Source: Malachius bipustulatus (Eukaryota > Arthropoda > Insecta > Coleoptera > Melyridae). From it: a DNA stretch of 64,000 bases. Numbering within the stretch: position 1 is the first letter of the stretch; every line of letters begins with the position of its first letter. The stretch is taken from positions 36,978,929 through 37,042,928 of the forward strand of contig OU342635.1 in assembly GCA_910589415.1 (NCBI GenBank), written 5' to 3'. Position numbers and translations under genes: made by a program. This document shows, piece after piece, positions 1 through 11,900 of the stretch. Below the pieces are notes generated by a model. It did not search any database, had not been told where the DNA came from, and saw only the letters and a program-made list of their open reading frames with translations.

Positions 1-97
1 TTTTATAAAAAAAAAATAACTAAGTGCTGGTAACTTAAGCGACTGCAAAGCGTTACACGATAAAAAATATAGTAAAAAATGTATTTTGAAGAAGTAG

Positions 98-551
98 TCA
101 CCAAAATTGTAGAAAATTTTGTGAAGAAAAGTGAAAAGAAGAAAAAACGTTGGAAAAATTGAAATTATCTACGAGCGGAAATAAATTACAACTAATCGAG
201 CTCCTGAAGACAGCGTTGACCTTTGGGAACAAAGGAGGGTGAGCTAGAAATAAGAAACAAAGCAGCAATAAGGACGAAGACGTAACTAAAGGGGAGGAAG
301 TTAGCCTGAGACAAATGGAATTGGTGGATGATGACGAAAGAGAAGAGAAAGTTCCGAAAATGAGAGTTAAATAAGCTTTTCGAGACGAATACACTATAGA
401 CTTAGTAAGAGACGACATTAATGCAAAGTATAATAGTTTACCAAAGAGTGAATATGATTCCGACCAATCGACTTAATTAAGTCGATTGGTAGTAATCATT
501 ATCAAAAGCTTAAATATCATAGAGATGAAGAATCACTAAAGAAGAGGACTT
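98..551 (+). mobile_element. Decayed gag-like segment of a gypsy-type element (tentative)
   Basis: Charged, Glu/Lys/Asp-rich reading-frame pieces on the + strand, interrupted by stops, lie just before a foldback insertion. They are followed, after two insertions, by zinc-knuckle and protease sequence in the same orientation. I infer that this is the upstream gag part of the same broken LTR element. No gag domain is recognisable by itself, so the assignment rests on context only. Confidence 0.3.
463..490. repeat. 28-bp perfect palindrome
   Basis: Two 14-nt arms, ACCAATCGACTTAA and its exact reverse complement, meet with no spacer. It sits inside the decayed gag-like region. The function is unknown. 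Confidence 0.9.
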
Positions 552-1738
552 CTATACAGGGTGTCCCAATATTCCATGGACATGGAGCAACCACAGATTA
601 CTGAGATAAAAAAAGTCGCTCGGACCAAACTTATCTCTATACCAAAGATCTTCGTTTGTCCGTTAGAGGGCTTCAAAGTCTTTTGAAAATGTTAGTTTTT
701 TTTTAAATAGCTCAAAGTCGGCTGATTCCAATTCGATGAAATTTGGTAGGTTTCTTATTAAAAGTACTAACTTCTGATGTACATGATAATTTGACGGAAA
801 CCTGGGAAGGGGTGAAACTATCCTACCCTCCATTAAAATCGATCGTAATTGTTGATAGGGTAGCAGGAACGCTGTTCATGTTTTTTTGTTTGAAAGATAC
901 ATCGTTTTAGTCCATTTTTGGTCTCCTACAAAAATCTGTATCTTTCCGAGGTGCTATGTGATAAAATAAATTAGTCGGTGATAACTAAATTTTTATTTCA
1001 TTCTTTTAATTTGAAATCAAATTTTCAATTGTCAGGTGATTATTTTATCTCATCTCATAAAAGATGCTCGACGTGGGCGCCGGTTTGGACCCTAAAAAGT
1101 TCCATCCTGCGCAAAAAAATGATTTTAACTTTTCTTCGAACCTCGTCGTTTTGCAAACTGTTTATGTGTTTGAAAAAAAACCGTTTGCAAACACCTGAAA
1201 AAAAAACCGAACCATACTTAACATCTTTTATGAGATTAGATCAAATAATCACCTGACAATTGAAAATTTGATTTCAAATTAAAAGAATGAAATAAAATTT
1301 TGGTTAGGTGTCATCGACTAATTTATTTTATCACATGGCACCTCGGAGAGATACAGATTTTTGTAGGAGACCAAAAATGGGCTAAAACGATGTATATTTC
1401 AAACAAAAAAACATGAACAGCGTTCCTGCTACCCTATCAACAATTATGATCGATTTTAATGGAGGGTAGGGGTCGTTTCACCCCCTCCCGGGTTTCCGTC
1501 AAATTATCATGTACATCAGAAATTAGTACTTTTAATAAGAAATTTACCTACCAAATTTCATCGAATTGGAATCAGCCGACTTTGAGCTATTTCAAAAAAA
1601 CTAAAATTTTCAAAAGACTTTGAAGCCCTCTAACGGACAAACGAAGCACTTTGGTATAGAGATAAGTTTGGTCTGAGCGACTTTTTTTACCTCAGTAATC
1701 TGTGGTTGCTCCATGTCCATGGAATATTGGGACAATAT
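552..1738. mobile_element. Foldback element, TATACAGGGTGTCCC family
   Basis: The left end reads TATACAGGGTGTCCCAATA. Roughly 570-bp arms run inward and are matched in reverse complement up to about 1735. The centre is near 1140. The right end has lost the expected CACCCTG terminus: the sequence goes from GGGACA straight to ATATA. TA flanks both sides. There is no transposase; the 92-aa frame inside is an arm shadow. It interrupts the gypsy-like remnant. Confidence 0.9.
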
Positions 1739-1863
1739 AATAAGTAGGGCCCAGATGATTAGAGAACTTAGAAAATGTCTCGAGTCTTACGATAAAATTC
1801 GATAAAAGTCAAAGCTAAGTCAAGCAAAAAGTAATACTGACAAGGGTAAGAAGAGTTATTTAA

Positions 1864-2519
1864 TAATAATAATAATAATAATCTTTATTTTTCTAGAATA
1901 TTACATTCTTTATAACTATAATACCATAATATATGTATAATACTTAATTAAATCTACACTACATCAAACCTACTTTCCTATACATTTTTCTTACTAGCTA
2001 ATTGTTCGGATTTTTTATGTACTCACTTAGCAGTCTTTTAAATGCATTCAAATTTGTTTCATTTTTTAACTTTGTTGGTAAACAATTATATAAATCAAAA
2101 CTTTTATAGAAAAATGAGTTTCTATGTAACTCATTTATTGGTCTCATTAGCGCCAAATGTTCGTCATTTCTAAGCTGCATTTCATAATTTCTGTCTTTTT
2201 TATAACTGATATATTTTCTTAAGTAATTCGGAAATCCTTCATTATTAACTATATTAAACACCATCTTAATACTATTATACTTTATTCTTTGTTCGACAGA
2301 CATCCATCCTAAGCTATCAAGCATATCAGAAATATGGACTCTTCTATTAACTTTTAAAACTGTCCTCATTAATTTGTTCTGTAATTTTTGTAACCTGTCA
2401 ATTTGATTCTTACTAAACGATAACATAATAGACGGGACGTATTCATAATAACAACAAATCATTGACCTAGCTACCATGATTTTCTGCGAGTAATCAAGTT
2501 TGTTTTTTAGTCTACTCAA
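1864..2519 (-). mobile_element. 5'-truncated non-LTR retrotransposon, 3' end
   Basis: An open 173-codon frame (2519 to 1998, - strand) matches the C-terminal region that follows the RT domain in LINE ORF2 proteins. It contains the typical run LQKLQNKLMRTVLK, a LGWMSVEQRIKYN segment, and the NSFFYKSFDLYNCLP / NAFKRLLSEYI ending. The 3' end is a (TAA)n tract (1861-1882 on +). A 7-bp repeat TATTTAA occurs at 1857-1863 and 2520-2526 and is a plausible target-site duplication. The clade is not assigned. The host sequence is the gypsy-like remnant. Confidence 0.8.
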
Positions 2520-2588
2520 TATTTAAATGAGTCTGTTTAAAAACAACGATACCAATTTTTAGACAGAAGAAGCTCAACTGTTAGATTT

Positions 2589-3300
2589 TGTTTCAACTGC
2601 GTCTGCGGTTCTAGAACACACGACAAGAGTCAGTATATAAGTACACCAAGACAAAAGACCCAAATGTTTTAAGTGCAAAAAATTCGGACAAATTACTACA
2701 AAGTGCCCAAAATAAAATCAAGATATAAATTATATACGTACTGTTGATAACACGTACTTATCCATTAAAGTGAAGGGGACAAACTTTCATGGATCAGTGG
2801 ATACCGGCAGCGATGTCAACTTGATGCAATCAGATGTATACAAGAAAGTTGATCGTTATAAATTGAAACAAACAACTCTTTGTTTCACTGGTCTAGGAAA
2901 TAAGACTACACAGCCTCTAGGAACAATTCAATTGGAATTAGAAATTCACAAGCAAATCTACCACATATTAGTTTATGTAGTGCCTATGACATCAATGATT
3001 GCTGAATTTATACTGGGACCAAAGTGCATGAAAGAAACACAAATTATCAAACGAGGTAAAATTTCTGTTCAAAGGATACCGGTGGAAGTTGACGACGAGA
3101 CAAAAGGATCTACAATTATGATGGTGGTGCAATTTATGAAGCACAAGCACAGAATGTTGACTTGAAGACTTTAAAGTTCTACCAAATACTGTTCCCACAA
3201 TGTAGTGCTCTGACTGACGAAATCGACGTACCTCAACTATAGAGAGGAGTTGAGAAACTGTTGAAAGAACATCAGCCCAACTCAAGTGTCAAGACCACTT
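2589..3300 (+). mobile_element. Gypsy-type gag-pol remnant: zinc knuckles and aspartic protease
   Basis: Reading + strand, a damaged first knuckle (from 2589) and a second CX2CX4XX4C knuckle (2665-2706, with Gln in place of the usual His) precede a retropepsin segment open from 2770 to 3165. The catalytic triad DTG (2800-2808, as DTGSD) and a later ILG motif are visible. After 3165 the frame decays, with a short stretch resembling the start of the RT region and several stops. Two later insertions (552-1738 and 1864-2519) split it from the gag-like part. It is non-functional. Confidence 0.75.
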
Positions 3301-4746
3301 ATCAGAACTAAGATTATATGTTATCCCTTCGGAGGCCGAAGGATTGGCAGGATGACCGAATGTGCATGGGATTTGATATTTAGATGTGTAAAACAAGGAA
3401 TAGTAGGCAGGAATCGGAAGGGAAAGCGGTTCCAAGGGAATGGAATAATAAATAGTCTGAGAATGAAGTAAGAATTGATGAATTGCAAAAGGTATTTTCT
3501 GTAGGTACGATTATTATCAACAAGTTATACTGTGCTTTATTCAACAATAAGCGCTGTATCTTTTTTATATACGTCAAATAAAGAATACTGTAGAGCATGG
3601 GGAAATTGTAGTCAACATCAATTTTACATAAAAACTGGGACTGCCCATTGATTTTTTTAGTCACATCTGTTCTGAAATGTTCTGCAACCTATAGGGGGGC
3701 TATAAACTAAAATATTTTCTAAAATTTTCCTAATTCATAAGATAACCGACGATATTTTCAGTAAAGATTTCGTAGTTTTAGAAAAAAATAATTATAAAAC
3801 AGTAATTTTCTATATTTAATTTCTTCTTGAATTTTCTTGAAAAAGTGTTTCTTATCTTGAATACTCAAATATGTATAATTATGGAAATCTTTCAGCAGCT
3901 TTAGCCTTCAGCCAAACCACACATTCCTCACAACACAACGAACGTCATTATTACATATTCCAGAAGCATCCGACCATTCCGTTGCTCCACGTTTACTTTC
4001 ATGAATTCAGTACGGACTACGGATACATTAAAAATTATTCTTATTTCACTGGAACGTGAAAATAAACCAAATTATGTCCAGACAATTGTTTGTCACATAA
4101 GGTCAGTGACGTCTGAGTCTGACCCTAGCATTGCAATGCAAAAGCAAGGTGAAGAACGCGCTAGATTCACGTCTACATTACTCCTTGCTCATTATTTAGA
4201 TGCGCCTTGTTTGATTCCTGCCTGTTGAAAATGTTAAATTTATATGGGATCTCCTTAATAATGTAGTCATTGGATTATTTCTCCAGGCTACATAATGCGC
4301 TCATTATAATTCACAAGAAAAGACTCTAATTTAAGAAATAACACTTGCAAGAATCATGAAATGGGTTTCAGAGAAGCATCTTGTTATTTTTCTTCTTGTA
4401 TATACCTACCTGAAACTATGCTCCAAGAAATGGAAAGATTTCCCCCTCTTCTTCGTCGCATAACTAACAATGATCACGTGTAATCACCAGTACCACAAGC
4501 CACCAGTTCATTTTCACATAAATCTTAAATTACCATAATACTCTTTTGGAGAGAAAGAATAATGGTTCCCCTTGTCGCACACTACCACTCCTTGTTCATC
4601 AGGCATTATTGTTTTTCCTCGTTAGCATGTAAAGGTACAAACAAACGTACAACGTTCTTGTTTGAGCTTCAACGGTTATTTTTCTTATCATTCATAGGTA
4701 CCCGCAATTGCTCTAAATAAAACAAAAATTTTCCCATTATCACTAT
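3301..4746. other. No recognised feature
   Basis: AT-rich sequence. Only short frames without domain character are present. I see no splice-consistent exon, RNA gene or repeat end. Confidence 0.5.
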
Positions 4747-5161
4747 TTATGTAATGCCAGTTCCAGGAAAAGCGACAAACATCTTACGGTGCTCTTTAGC
4801 ATCTCTGGGATAATTAAACACGGAATAGTGGTTGAGGCCAGAAATATTGCCACGAATATATTGTCCAAAATATTCGTCTCTCATTTTCTTGATTTCCACA
4901 GCAGGAAAGGGTTCCCAATCTTGATTACCGTTTCTTGAAGGAACTACTTCCTTGCTCTGTATATGAGGTCCATGATTCTAAAGATTTTGCTTTAATAATT
5001 TTCTTGGTTCAATATGAAAAGGTTTATTTATGCATCTAATTAACTCGAACAAAATTGTGTTAGGGACAAGCGGTTGCTGGTAACCAGAAACGAGATATAA
5101 AATTATCCAGAATTAAAAAGTACTTACACAAAATGGTTGCCTAGATCGTGCGTACTTGTAA
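4747..5161 (-). CDS. Tentative two-exon 3' end of an unrecognised gene
   Basis: On the - strand a 34-nt exon (5161 to 5128) lies between a pyrimidine-rich TTTACAG acceptor and a GTAAGTAC donor. A 150-bp intron follows (5127 to 4978). The terminal exon (4977 to 4747) begins after CTTTAG and encodes 76 residues to a TAA stop. The phases agree: one leading base plus 11 codons, then phase 0. The joined peptide has 87 residues, rich in aromatics and charge (for example EYFGQYIRGNISG and HYSVFNYPRDAKEH). It has no signal peptide, membrane segment or family that I recognise. The upstream exon (phase 2 donor) and start are not found, and no nearby polyadenylation signal is obvious. It could be a real small gene end or a chance frame; the splice agreement and composition favour a gene. 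Confidence 0.5.
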
Positions 5162-5934
5162 CTGTAAATATATACATACAAGAGTAGTACAGGTCTTCAT
5201 GGAACCAATACATAAAAGTGTAGCGTTTCCAAAACCAGAGAGAACCGGTAATCTTTTTATACATTTTTTTAAATTAAAGTGTCGCTCCCCAAAATTTTGC
5301 CCGAATTTGATTGGGGATAACTTTCGATATTCCCAAGGGATTTCGATTTGGTTTTCGCATGTCAGCAGCCATATCCTTATTTTTTCTGGTTTTTTACATC
5401 TAAACCAAAAAAAACTGTTAACAAATTTTCTATAGGGTGATATGTGGAAGCGTACAAAATCACTCCGGGTTTTCTACCGTCCCCCCCTCCCCCGTTTTCC
5501 AAATACATTTTTCTTGTAAGTTCTGATGAGCAAATTTTTAAGCTTGATATCTCACCTCGAGACGGTTTTCAAGTTTTCGATTCAAGACCTGTACTTACAG
5601 GGTGATCTCAAAAAATCAACTTTTTGGCTTGAAGTGCATACCTTTTTTCCTCTCCAACCGATTTTAGAAATTTAGCTTCGTATTGAAGCTAAAACTTCAG
5701 GGAAGGGTTCAAAATTGACTCAGAATTCAAATTGCTTCTAGAAACAGGCTTTGGGAGGAAAATTGAAATTTTGAACTTGAAAATTGACTATAAAGTGGCG
5801 CAAAAATATTCATACTATTTCCTAAGGCAATGACATTTTTGTAAATGAGAAAAATTGTTTTTTTTTTGTGGATAACGCTTATTTGAACCTTTATTTTTTT
5901 CCCTGATAAGTTGAGAAAATTGTAACGACCCAAT

Positions 5935-6190
5935 CTCCGCCGTCAGAGTTGATCCAAATTTGCGCTCGTTTTAGAGTATTTGTCATCACTTTTCTTATTG
6001 CTGCAGACGATAGATTCGCCATTACTTCTTCAGTGTTTCTCTTTGAAGGCTATCAAGGTTCATGGCTAGTTCACATAAACGCACGAGACTATGATACAAA
6101 TAACTCTAGAGTAGACAAATCGGGAAATCTTACGAGCCAATGTAAATCACCAAAACGAGAAATTAAGCGATCTGGAAGCACATGATCTCT
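5935..6190 (-). pseudogene. Mariner-family transposase C-terminal relic
   Basis: Translated on the - strand with a few stops, this gives ISRFGDLHW followed by a degenerate RFPDLS segment. Further on there is a piece resembling the C-terminal helix and DGG ending (KVMTNTLKRAQI...DGGDW). This order is characteristic of the intron-less mariner-type transposases common in insects (ISRFGD.HWPPRSPDLT). In-frame stops and missing catalytic context show that it is dead. Confidence 0.7.
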
Positions 6191-6224
6191 AAACCCATGT
6201 GATCAATTTTTGGCAAAAGAAACT

Positions 6225-6408
6225 GATCTAACATGTGTCTGACATGACTCTATCAGGAAGGTAAGTCAAATCTTGATGGATATTATTTCATTCTTCTTGG
6301 AGTTGTAGAGCCAATGCTGCAAGATTTTCTGCTAATCCTGGAGCTAGCAATGTTCTTTTCATAATACTCCAAAGATGTTCAATGGGGTTAAGATCAGGGC
6401 TATGCTGT
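6225..6408 (-). pseudogene. Tc1-type transposase C-terminal fragment
   Basis: The - strand reads HSPDLNPIEHLWSIMKR, the hallmark around the last catalytic acidic residue of Tc1 transposases (DDE_3 family). An LQEE segment follows, and a stop falls at the position normally occupied by Trp in EEWNNI. NNIHQ and LPDRV pieces follow before decay. Only the region downstream of HSPD is transposase; the preceding open sequence is unrelated. Confidence 0.85.
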
Positions 6409-6608
6409 TTGTTATGGACCCTATTTGCTATAGTTTTGATTCTCTCAACCTCTATGTTTTTTTTGGTGAATATGAATACGAATTTGAAGTTTTGCTTGCA
6501 AAAATTTGGCCCGGAACTTTGTTTTTTTTGCACTTTTTCCACAAATGGGACACTTCTTCAGGTTTTGGCCTGAATCTCAAAAACGAGGCATTTTTCTGCA
6601 AGTACATT

Positions 6609-7313
6609 TCACAGGGTGAGGATTTTAAAGTGCTACAATGCGATATCTTGAAAACGATTTTAAATATTTTCTTGAAATTTTGAAAACGTAGAAGTATAAG
6701 GGGGGGGGGGGCATATTTAACGATATTTTTGACCTTTTTTCATTCACCCACGTTTGACGGGTGGGAGTAACTATGAACTTTTTAATAGTAACGCTTATTT
6801 TTTATTGCAGATTCGGACTCTACGGTTGAAAGTTCTTAGAAGTTAACTTCCCCCTCCCCCAGTCTTGTTGGAAGAGCGGGGGGTAAATTTCAAATTGTAT
6901 AAAAATCCTTATTTTTTATTGGTAATTCGAATTTTACCACTAAAAATAGGTTGGTTTTATTGGTAACATTTCTTTCTATTCATAACAGAAGGCGCTGTAA
7001 TCGACAAAAAGAATTCGCTTTGTATTATTACTGAAATTGGGGGAAAAAGATCCATGAATTACGAAAAAATACATTTTACATATTTTTAGCCATAAAGTAA
7101 GAATCTGCAATAAAAATCAGGACTCCCAATTAAAATTATTGACAATTTAACTCCACCTCTCAAAAGGGGATGAAGGAGAAAATGTCAAAAATATCGTCAA
7201 ATATGCCCCCCCCCCCCCCCCTGTACTTACTACGTAGCCATAATTTCATGAAATTGTTTGAAACTATTTTCGAGATATCGATCTATAACAGTTTGAAATC
7301 CACACCCTGTATA
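6609..7313. mobile_element. Foldback element with G/C homopolymer runs
   Basis: The left end is ACAGGGTGAGGATTT (6611) and the right end is its counterpart AATCCACACCCTGTATAC (to about 7313). Both arms carry the same sub-sequences: a homopolymer (G x12 at 6700-6711; C x16 at 7206-7221), then GCATATTT.ACGATATTTTTGAC, and a TTTTTATTGCAGATTC block. The arms are diverged and the centre is near 6960. No coding capacity. Confidence 0.8.
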
Positions 7314-8783
7314 CAAAAGTAAAGTAGGCAAAATGTTCTACATTTTTCATAAATAACGTTTTCTTTTGAAAGATTAACCGTTCCGCCGGTAGAATGCGCC
7401 AAAAGAATATCAGGAGGGGTTTGATTAGCGGAATTATAATGGTACTACTTGTTTTAAAGTCCTGTATGTTTACTTTAAAATTATACAGGAGGTTCAACAG
7501 GACGAGTGTATCCTTAAATACAAAAATTTTACAATGTAAAATGTCATCAATGCTAGATATTGACAGGTAGACAGAAACTGTGTTTATTAGCGCAAACCCT
7601 GAAGTAGGTATAAGTATGAAAATAGGTAAATTTTTATAAACATTGTTCGTATTACTTTTTAAATTAATTTAATGGACAATGACCACTATAACTACGCCCT
7701 TACTTGCTTACGAGGCTTGATGTTTCCACAAAATATGGCAACCTATAAGAAAATATTGCGCAAAAAATAAGCCTCAATAATTTGTCCAAAAATAAATGAA
7801 ATATGATTATATTTTTTCACATTTAACGCTCGAGAAAAAAAAAACGAGTTTTGGACAAATATTACTAGCTATAGGTACTTTTTTCGTTTCACTGCATGAG
7901 GTCAAGGTCTCCAGTTACCCCTTTTTTAGATTCTTCCACAATCATGAATATACATAATATGCAAGAGATATTTATAAATATTTTTTGCTACCTACCGACT
8001 TTATAATTTTTTTTTCTTCTAAAACCGACAGGTCATCTTCTGTTCTGTAGCCCAGCCGATCCAACACAACGAACGAAAGCGTTTAGGGATTTAAACAATG
8101 GTTTTTTTTGGGCGAGCTCATCATAGATGGATAACGATCATTTGACATTGAACTTTTTTTAGATACACGCGCTTTTTATAGATCTCTTCTTCGACTTTTT
8201 GAATAATTATATTATGAGCGAGAAAAGGATTCTCGTCGTGTGTGCGCTCGTGGAAGCGATGAGTATCCTTTAGAACTAATTGAATGTCCAGTTCTGCCAG
8301 ACAGAGACAATAAATTCTGAAGTTATTTGTTTGCTCTGAAACGAGCCGCTTCAGTAGCTCCAACTAGGATTCCGAAACTTCATAGACAGATAACTTGTTA
8401 TTATACAAAGACCAAACGTTCAACATTCCGACTTTATATAAAGACAGATCTTCTCAAGATATGTTTAATGGAAACAAATTTAAATAAAATAGCTTTTCCA
8501 TAATAATCTAGACATTCCAGGCTTTTAGTCTCAAATTAACGATATAATCTTTTATGTATCTACTGATACTTATGAATTTAGACGCCATGCCATGATTATG
8601 CCTCTTCTAATTTGTTAAATTCCTTATAAGAGAGCTCATATTAGACCGAATACTATAAAATAGGTAAAAATGAAAATACTTTTTATTTTCAAAATGTAAC
8701 TTTACTTTGGTATTCTTATAAAACCTGAGAGAACCCTCATTTTCTGCCACAAACAATTTCAGCATTTTTATCTTTGTTTGCAG
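7314..8783. other. Mostly featureless region before the EB/LDLa exons
   Basis: AT-rich. The only noteworthy frame is on the - strand (8121-8366). I could not identify a promoter or a signal-peptide exon for the downstream + gene here. Confidence 0.4.
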
Positions 8784-8937
8784 GTGTATGGACGTTGGAC
8801 AGCAGCATTGTTCCTAGGCGGTGACTGCAGCAGCGATTGGGAATGCAGGGAAGACATCTCTGGGTCTATGTGTCACCGAGGCCGGTGTTCTTGTCAGCCA
8901 TTCTATGCCAGAGTGAACCAGTCCACATGTGTTCAAT
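8784..8937 (+). CDS. EB/LDLa gene, first visible exon (EB module 1)
   Basis: The acceptor is TTTGTTTGCAG and the donor is GTGAGTAC. It begins in phase 0 (VYGRW) and ends with one extra base. The cysteine pattern DCSSDWEC...CHRGRCSC is that of an EB module. No methionine precedes it within the exon, so an upstream exon must supply the start. Confidence 0.85.
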
Positions 8938-11900
8938 GTGAGTACCCGTTATCTGCATTAAACCTGCCGTATTTGCTCAAGGTAATCCTGCCAGTTTAGA
9001 CAAAAGCACCGTTCTTGTAATCGCAGTGATCGCCCAGTTAGAGTGACACTGAACGGATGCTAGATGCAGACGAAGCAGATCGCTTTAACAAGTTAATGGG
9101 GATTATCGAATTGGTTTAAGGTGATTGATGAGTTCCTGATGATTCTGAATTAACTTAAGTTTCATAGAGGAAGTAATGGGGATGATAATTCACAATCACA
9201 GGCTAATTCGTATGCTAATATCCGGAATATTTTTCACAGCTTGGTAATGATATTTATGGTTAATTACCTACTTTAATTATTGGTCTTTATAATTTAACAA
9301 GATGCATTAAGTATAATATTTCATTATAAAAATTCATTTAATCGAACCTAATCCTGTAATGAATCAATTAAGGAGCTAATCAAGGATATTTTTTCAGACT
9401 TAAGTACCTATAGGTACTCAAACCAATTGATGTATTTTTTTTTTATTTAATCTCTCTTATAAGGTTACCATTTTGACTTTTGTTTGTGGTTGTTTCAGCG
9501 ACTCTTCTGGGCTACGATTGTCTGGTGCCGGAACAATGTTCTCTGAAGGTGGCTAACAGCAGTTGCTTAGACGGATCGTGTCGCTGCATCGATGGTTTCC
9601 TGCAGTTCCGGAAGCATACCTGCCTCGGACGTGAGTGTATTTCTGTCGTTCTTGTATTGTTAAAAACGCAATTCTATTGCAAGTTTCATGTTTTATGTAT
9701 TAAGCGATCGTGAAAATTGCAATTTGTACGTGATCTATGAGTACTCATACGTTAAATACGTAACCTAATAACTTTGATCATAACTATTATTGGTCATTTT
9801 TGTTACCACTGGTAAACTAATGACAGTTCGATCTATTTTCTCTTAGATCTATTGGGAACTGTAAGAGCGACATGTCAGGGGAAACAAATAAAATCTTATC
9901 GTCTCTACAGTTTCATTGCCTATACCATTATGAAGGTTTTAGACTTCTTAGGTCATGGTCATTTTTGATTGATAACAGGTTTTAGACAAGCTGATTTACG
10001 GGCGATCCAGAATCATGCAGTTGTAGCCAAGAGCGAAGTTCTTGGGATGACTCCTTTTGCACTAGTGGATAGTCGTGCATAAGCCTTGAGGCGAGGAGTA
10101 GACCAAATTCCAGGGCTCATTCAAAACGGTCCTGAGGAAAATTTTGCGCTCTTATAGAACTTATCGAAACTATGGAACTGAAATTTTTGTAATCCTAGTT
10201 ATTAGATGTCTAGAGAGAGTTGTCTGGTATTGCATTTGAGAAATAACAGCCATATGTAGTTTCAAAATGGCCCCTCTGTGAACTTTCGTAAAAACTGATA
10301 TTTTTTCTAACACCTATTATAGGTATATGCAAGACTATAAACATAATTTTTCAATCAAATTAACCGAATAAGAAAAAGCATCCCAAGCTATACGCACTTT
10401 TTTCAGCAACATCGACTTTATTCAAAATTACATGCTTCAGGTAATTTTGAGCCAATCAAGAAAATTATATTAGTTAATTGTCCCTTTCATGCACTCTCAC
10501 TGTCAATCTAATTATTATAATGACTTGCTGATTCTCTTGCTATTGCTATTCTTGTAGATACAATTATTATTGAATTTACATTTTCATTTTGGAAAGTAAA
10601 TCGAACTGCATGCATATATTATAAATAATTAATATTTAACAAATATGTAAGACAATTTCTAAGTTTCTTTGGCCTTCTTTTATGATAATAATCAATTTTT
10701 ACGCACAAATACTTACCATTAGTACTCACCTACATTTCCATGATAATCACTGTCCATTACTTCTTCACAATTCTTGTTTTATACATATATCGCTTTATCC
10801 ATGTTCCATGTGACTTAATTTGAGTTAATTATGAAAAAAATAACATTTAGATTTAGATCATTCAAATAAAAGTCTGCCGTGCAAGAGTAAATTAGATGCT
10901 TTCACTATAATAAGCTTTTCTCGCTATCAGATGAGTTTTGTGAATTGTTTTTCCATTTATCACTTCGAGTCTTCGTTACCAGCATTATTAAATGTGAATG
11001 GTGTTAAATTACTTTTGGCAACCCTCGCTTTGATGGATTTTAATAAGGACATCGAGGCTGTAGCTATACAACAGGTGTCTCAGTGAAAGTATGCCTTACA
11101 TTACATTTTTGGCATCGCTTTAATAAAAACTTGAAGGAATCGAAGATGTCCCATAGTCAGGGTACGCTACAATTTTTTTTTATATACAGGGTGTCCGGAA
11201 ATTATGAGCAAAAAATTAAGGGGGTAGTTCTTCTTGATGAAATATGCTCAAAAGATATAAGGCAATAAAACTCAAAAAGAAGAAAGTTGTAAGCCTCCAA
11301 AGTTGATTTTTTTAAATCAATATTTTTTTATAACTTTTTTTCTAATGTACGGATTTTCTTAAAATTTTACATACTTGCCGCTGATGTTGCTTTGCATCTT
11401 TGGTCCAAATTAGACTTGAATCCCTTGAAATCAAAAGGCCTAAACTGCCCTTGACCTTCAAAAAAGGCCTATAACTTTTTTCGTAATATTTTTTTCTGAG
11501 TTTTGAAGACGCATAATTGAAGAACATAAAGAAATCTTCCGAAAAGGTCCTCTTTGTCTATCACGATAAAATGACCTGTTTCCGAGTAAAACTGTTTTAA
11601 AAATTTGCTTGCACTAAAATTGATCACCATAAACTATGATCATTCTGCAACCATACCAAAGCATGTTTTGGAAACAGCTGCAGGGTTGCCTAGGAAACAA
11701 GACGTTTGCTTTGGATTTCATTTTGACAGCAATTTATTTTTTTTTTTATTAAAATTATTTTATTATTTTATTTAAAAAAAATGATTAAAATTTTTGTCAT
11801 TTTCAAAAAAAAAATAATTTCCAAGTCTATTTATATACGAATGTCTCTGTTTTGTACATAACTAGGCAACCCTGCAGCTATTTCCAAAGCATGCTTTGGT

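Noticed and set aside
2992..3285. 97-codon - strand frame
   Set aside because: Antisense of the retropepsin remnant, His/Phe-rich shadow.
6375..6683. 102- and 63-codon + frames over the Tc1 relic
   Set aside because: Antisense shadow of the transposase fragment and AT-rich foldback sequence.
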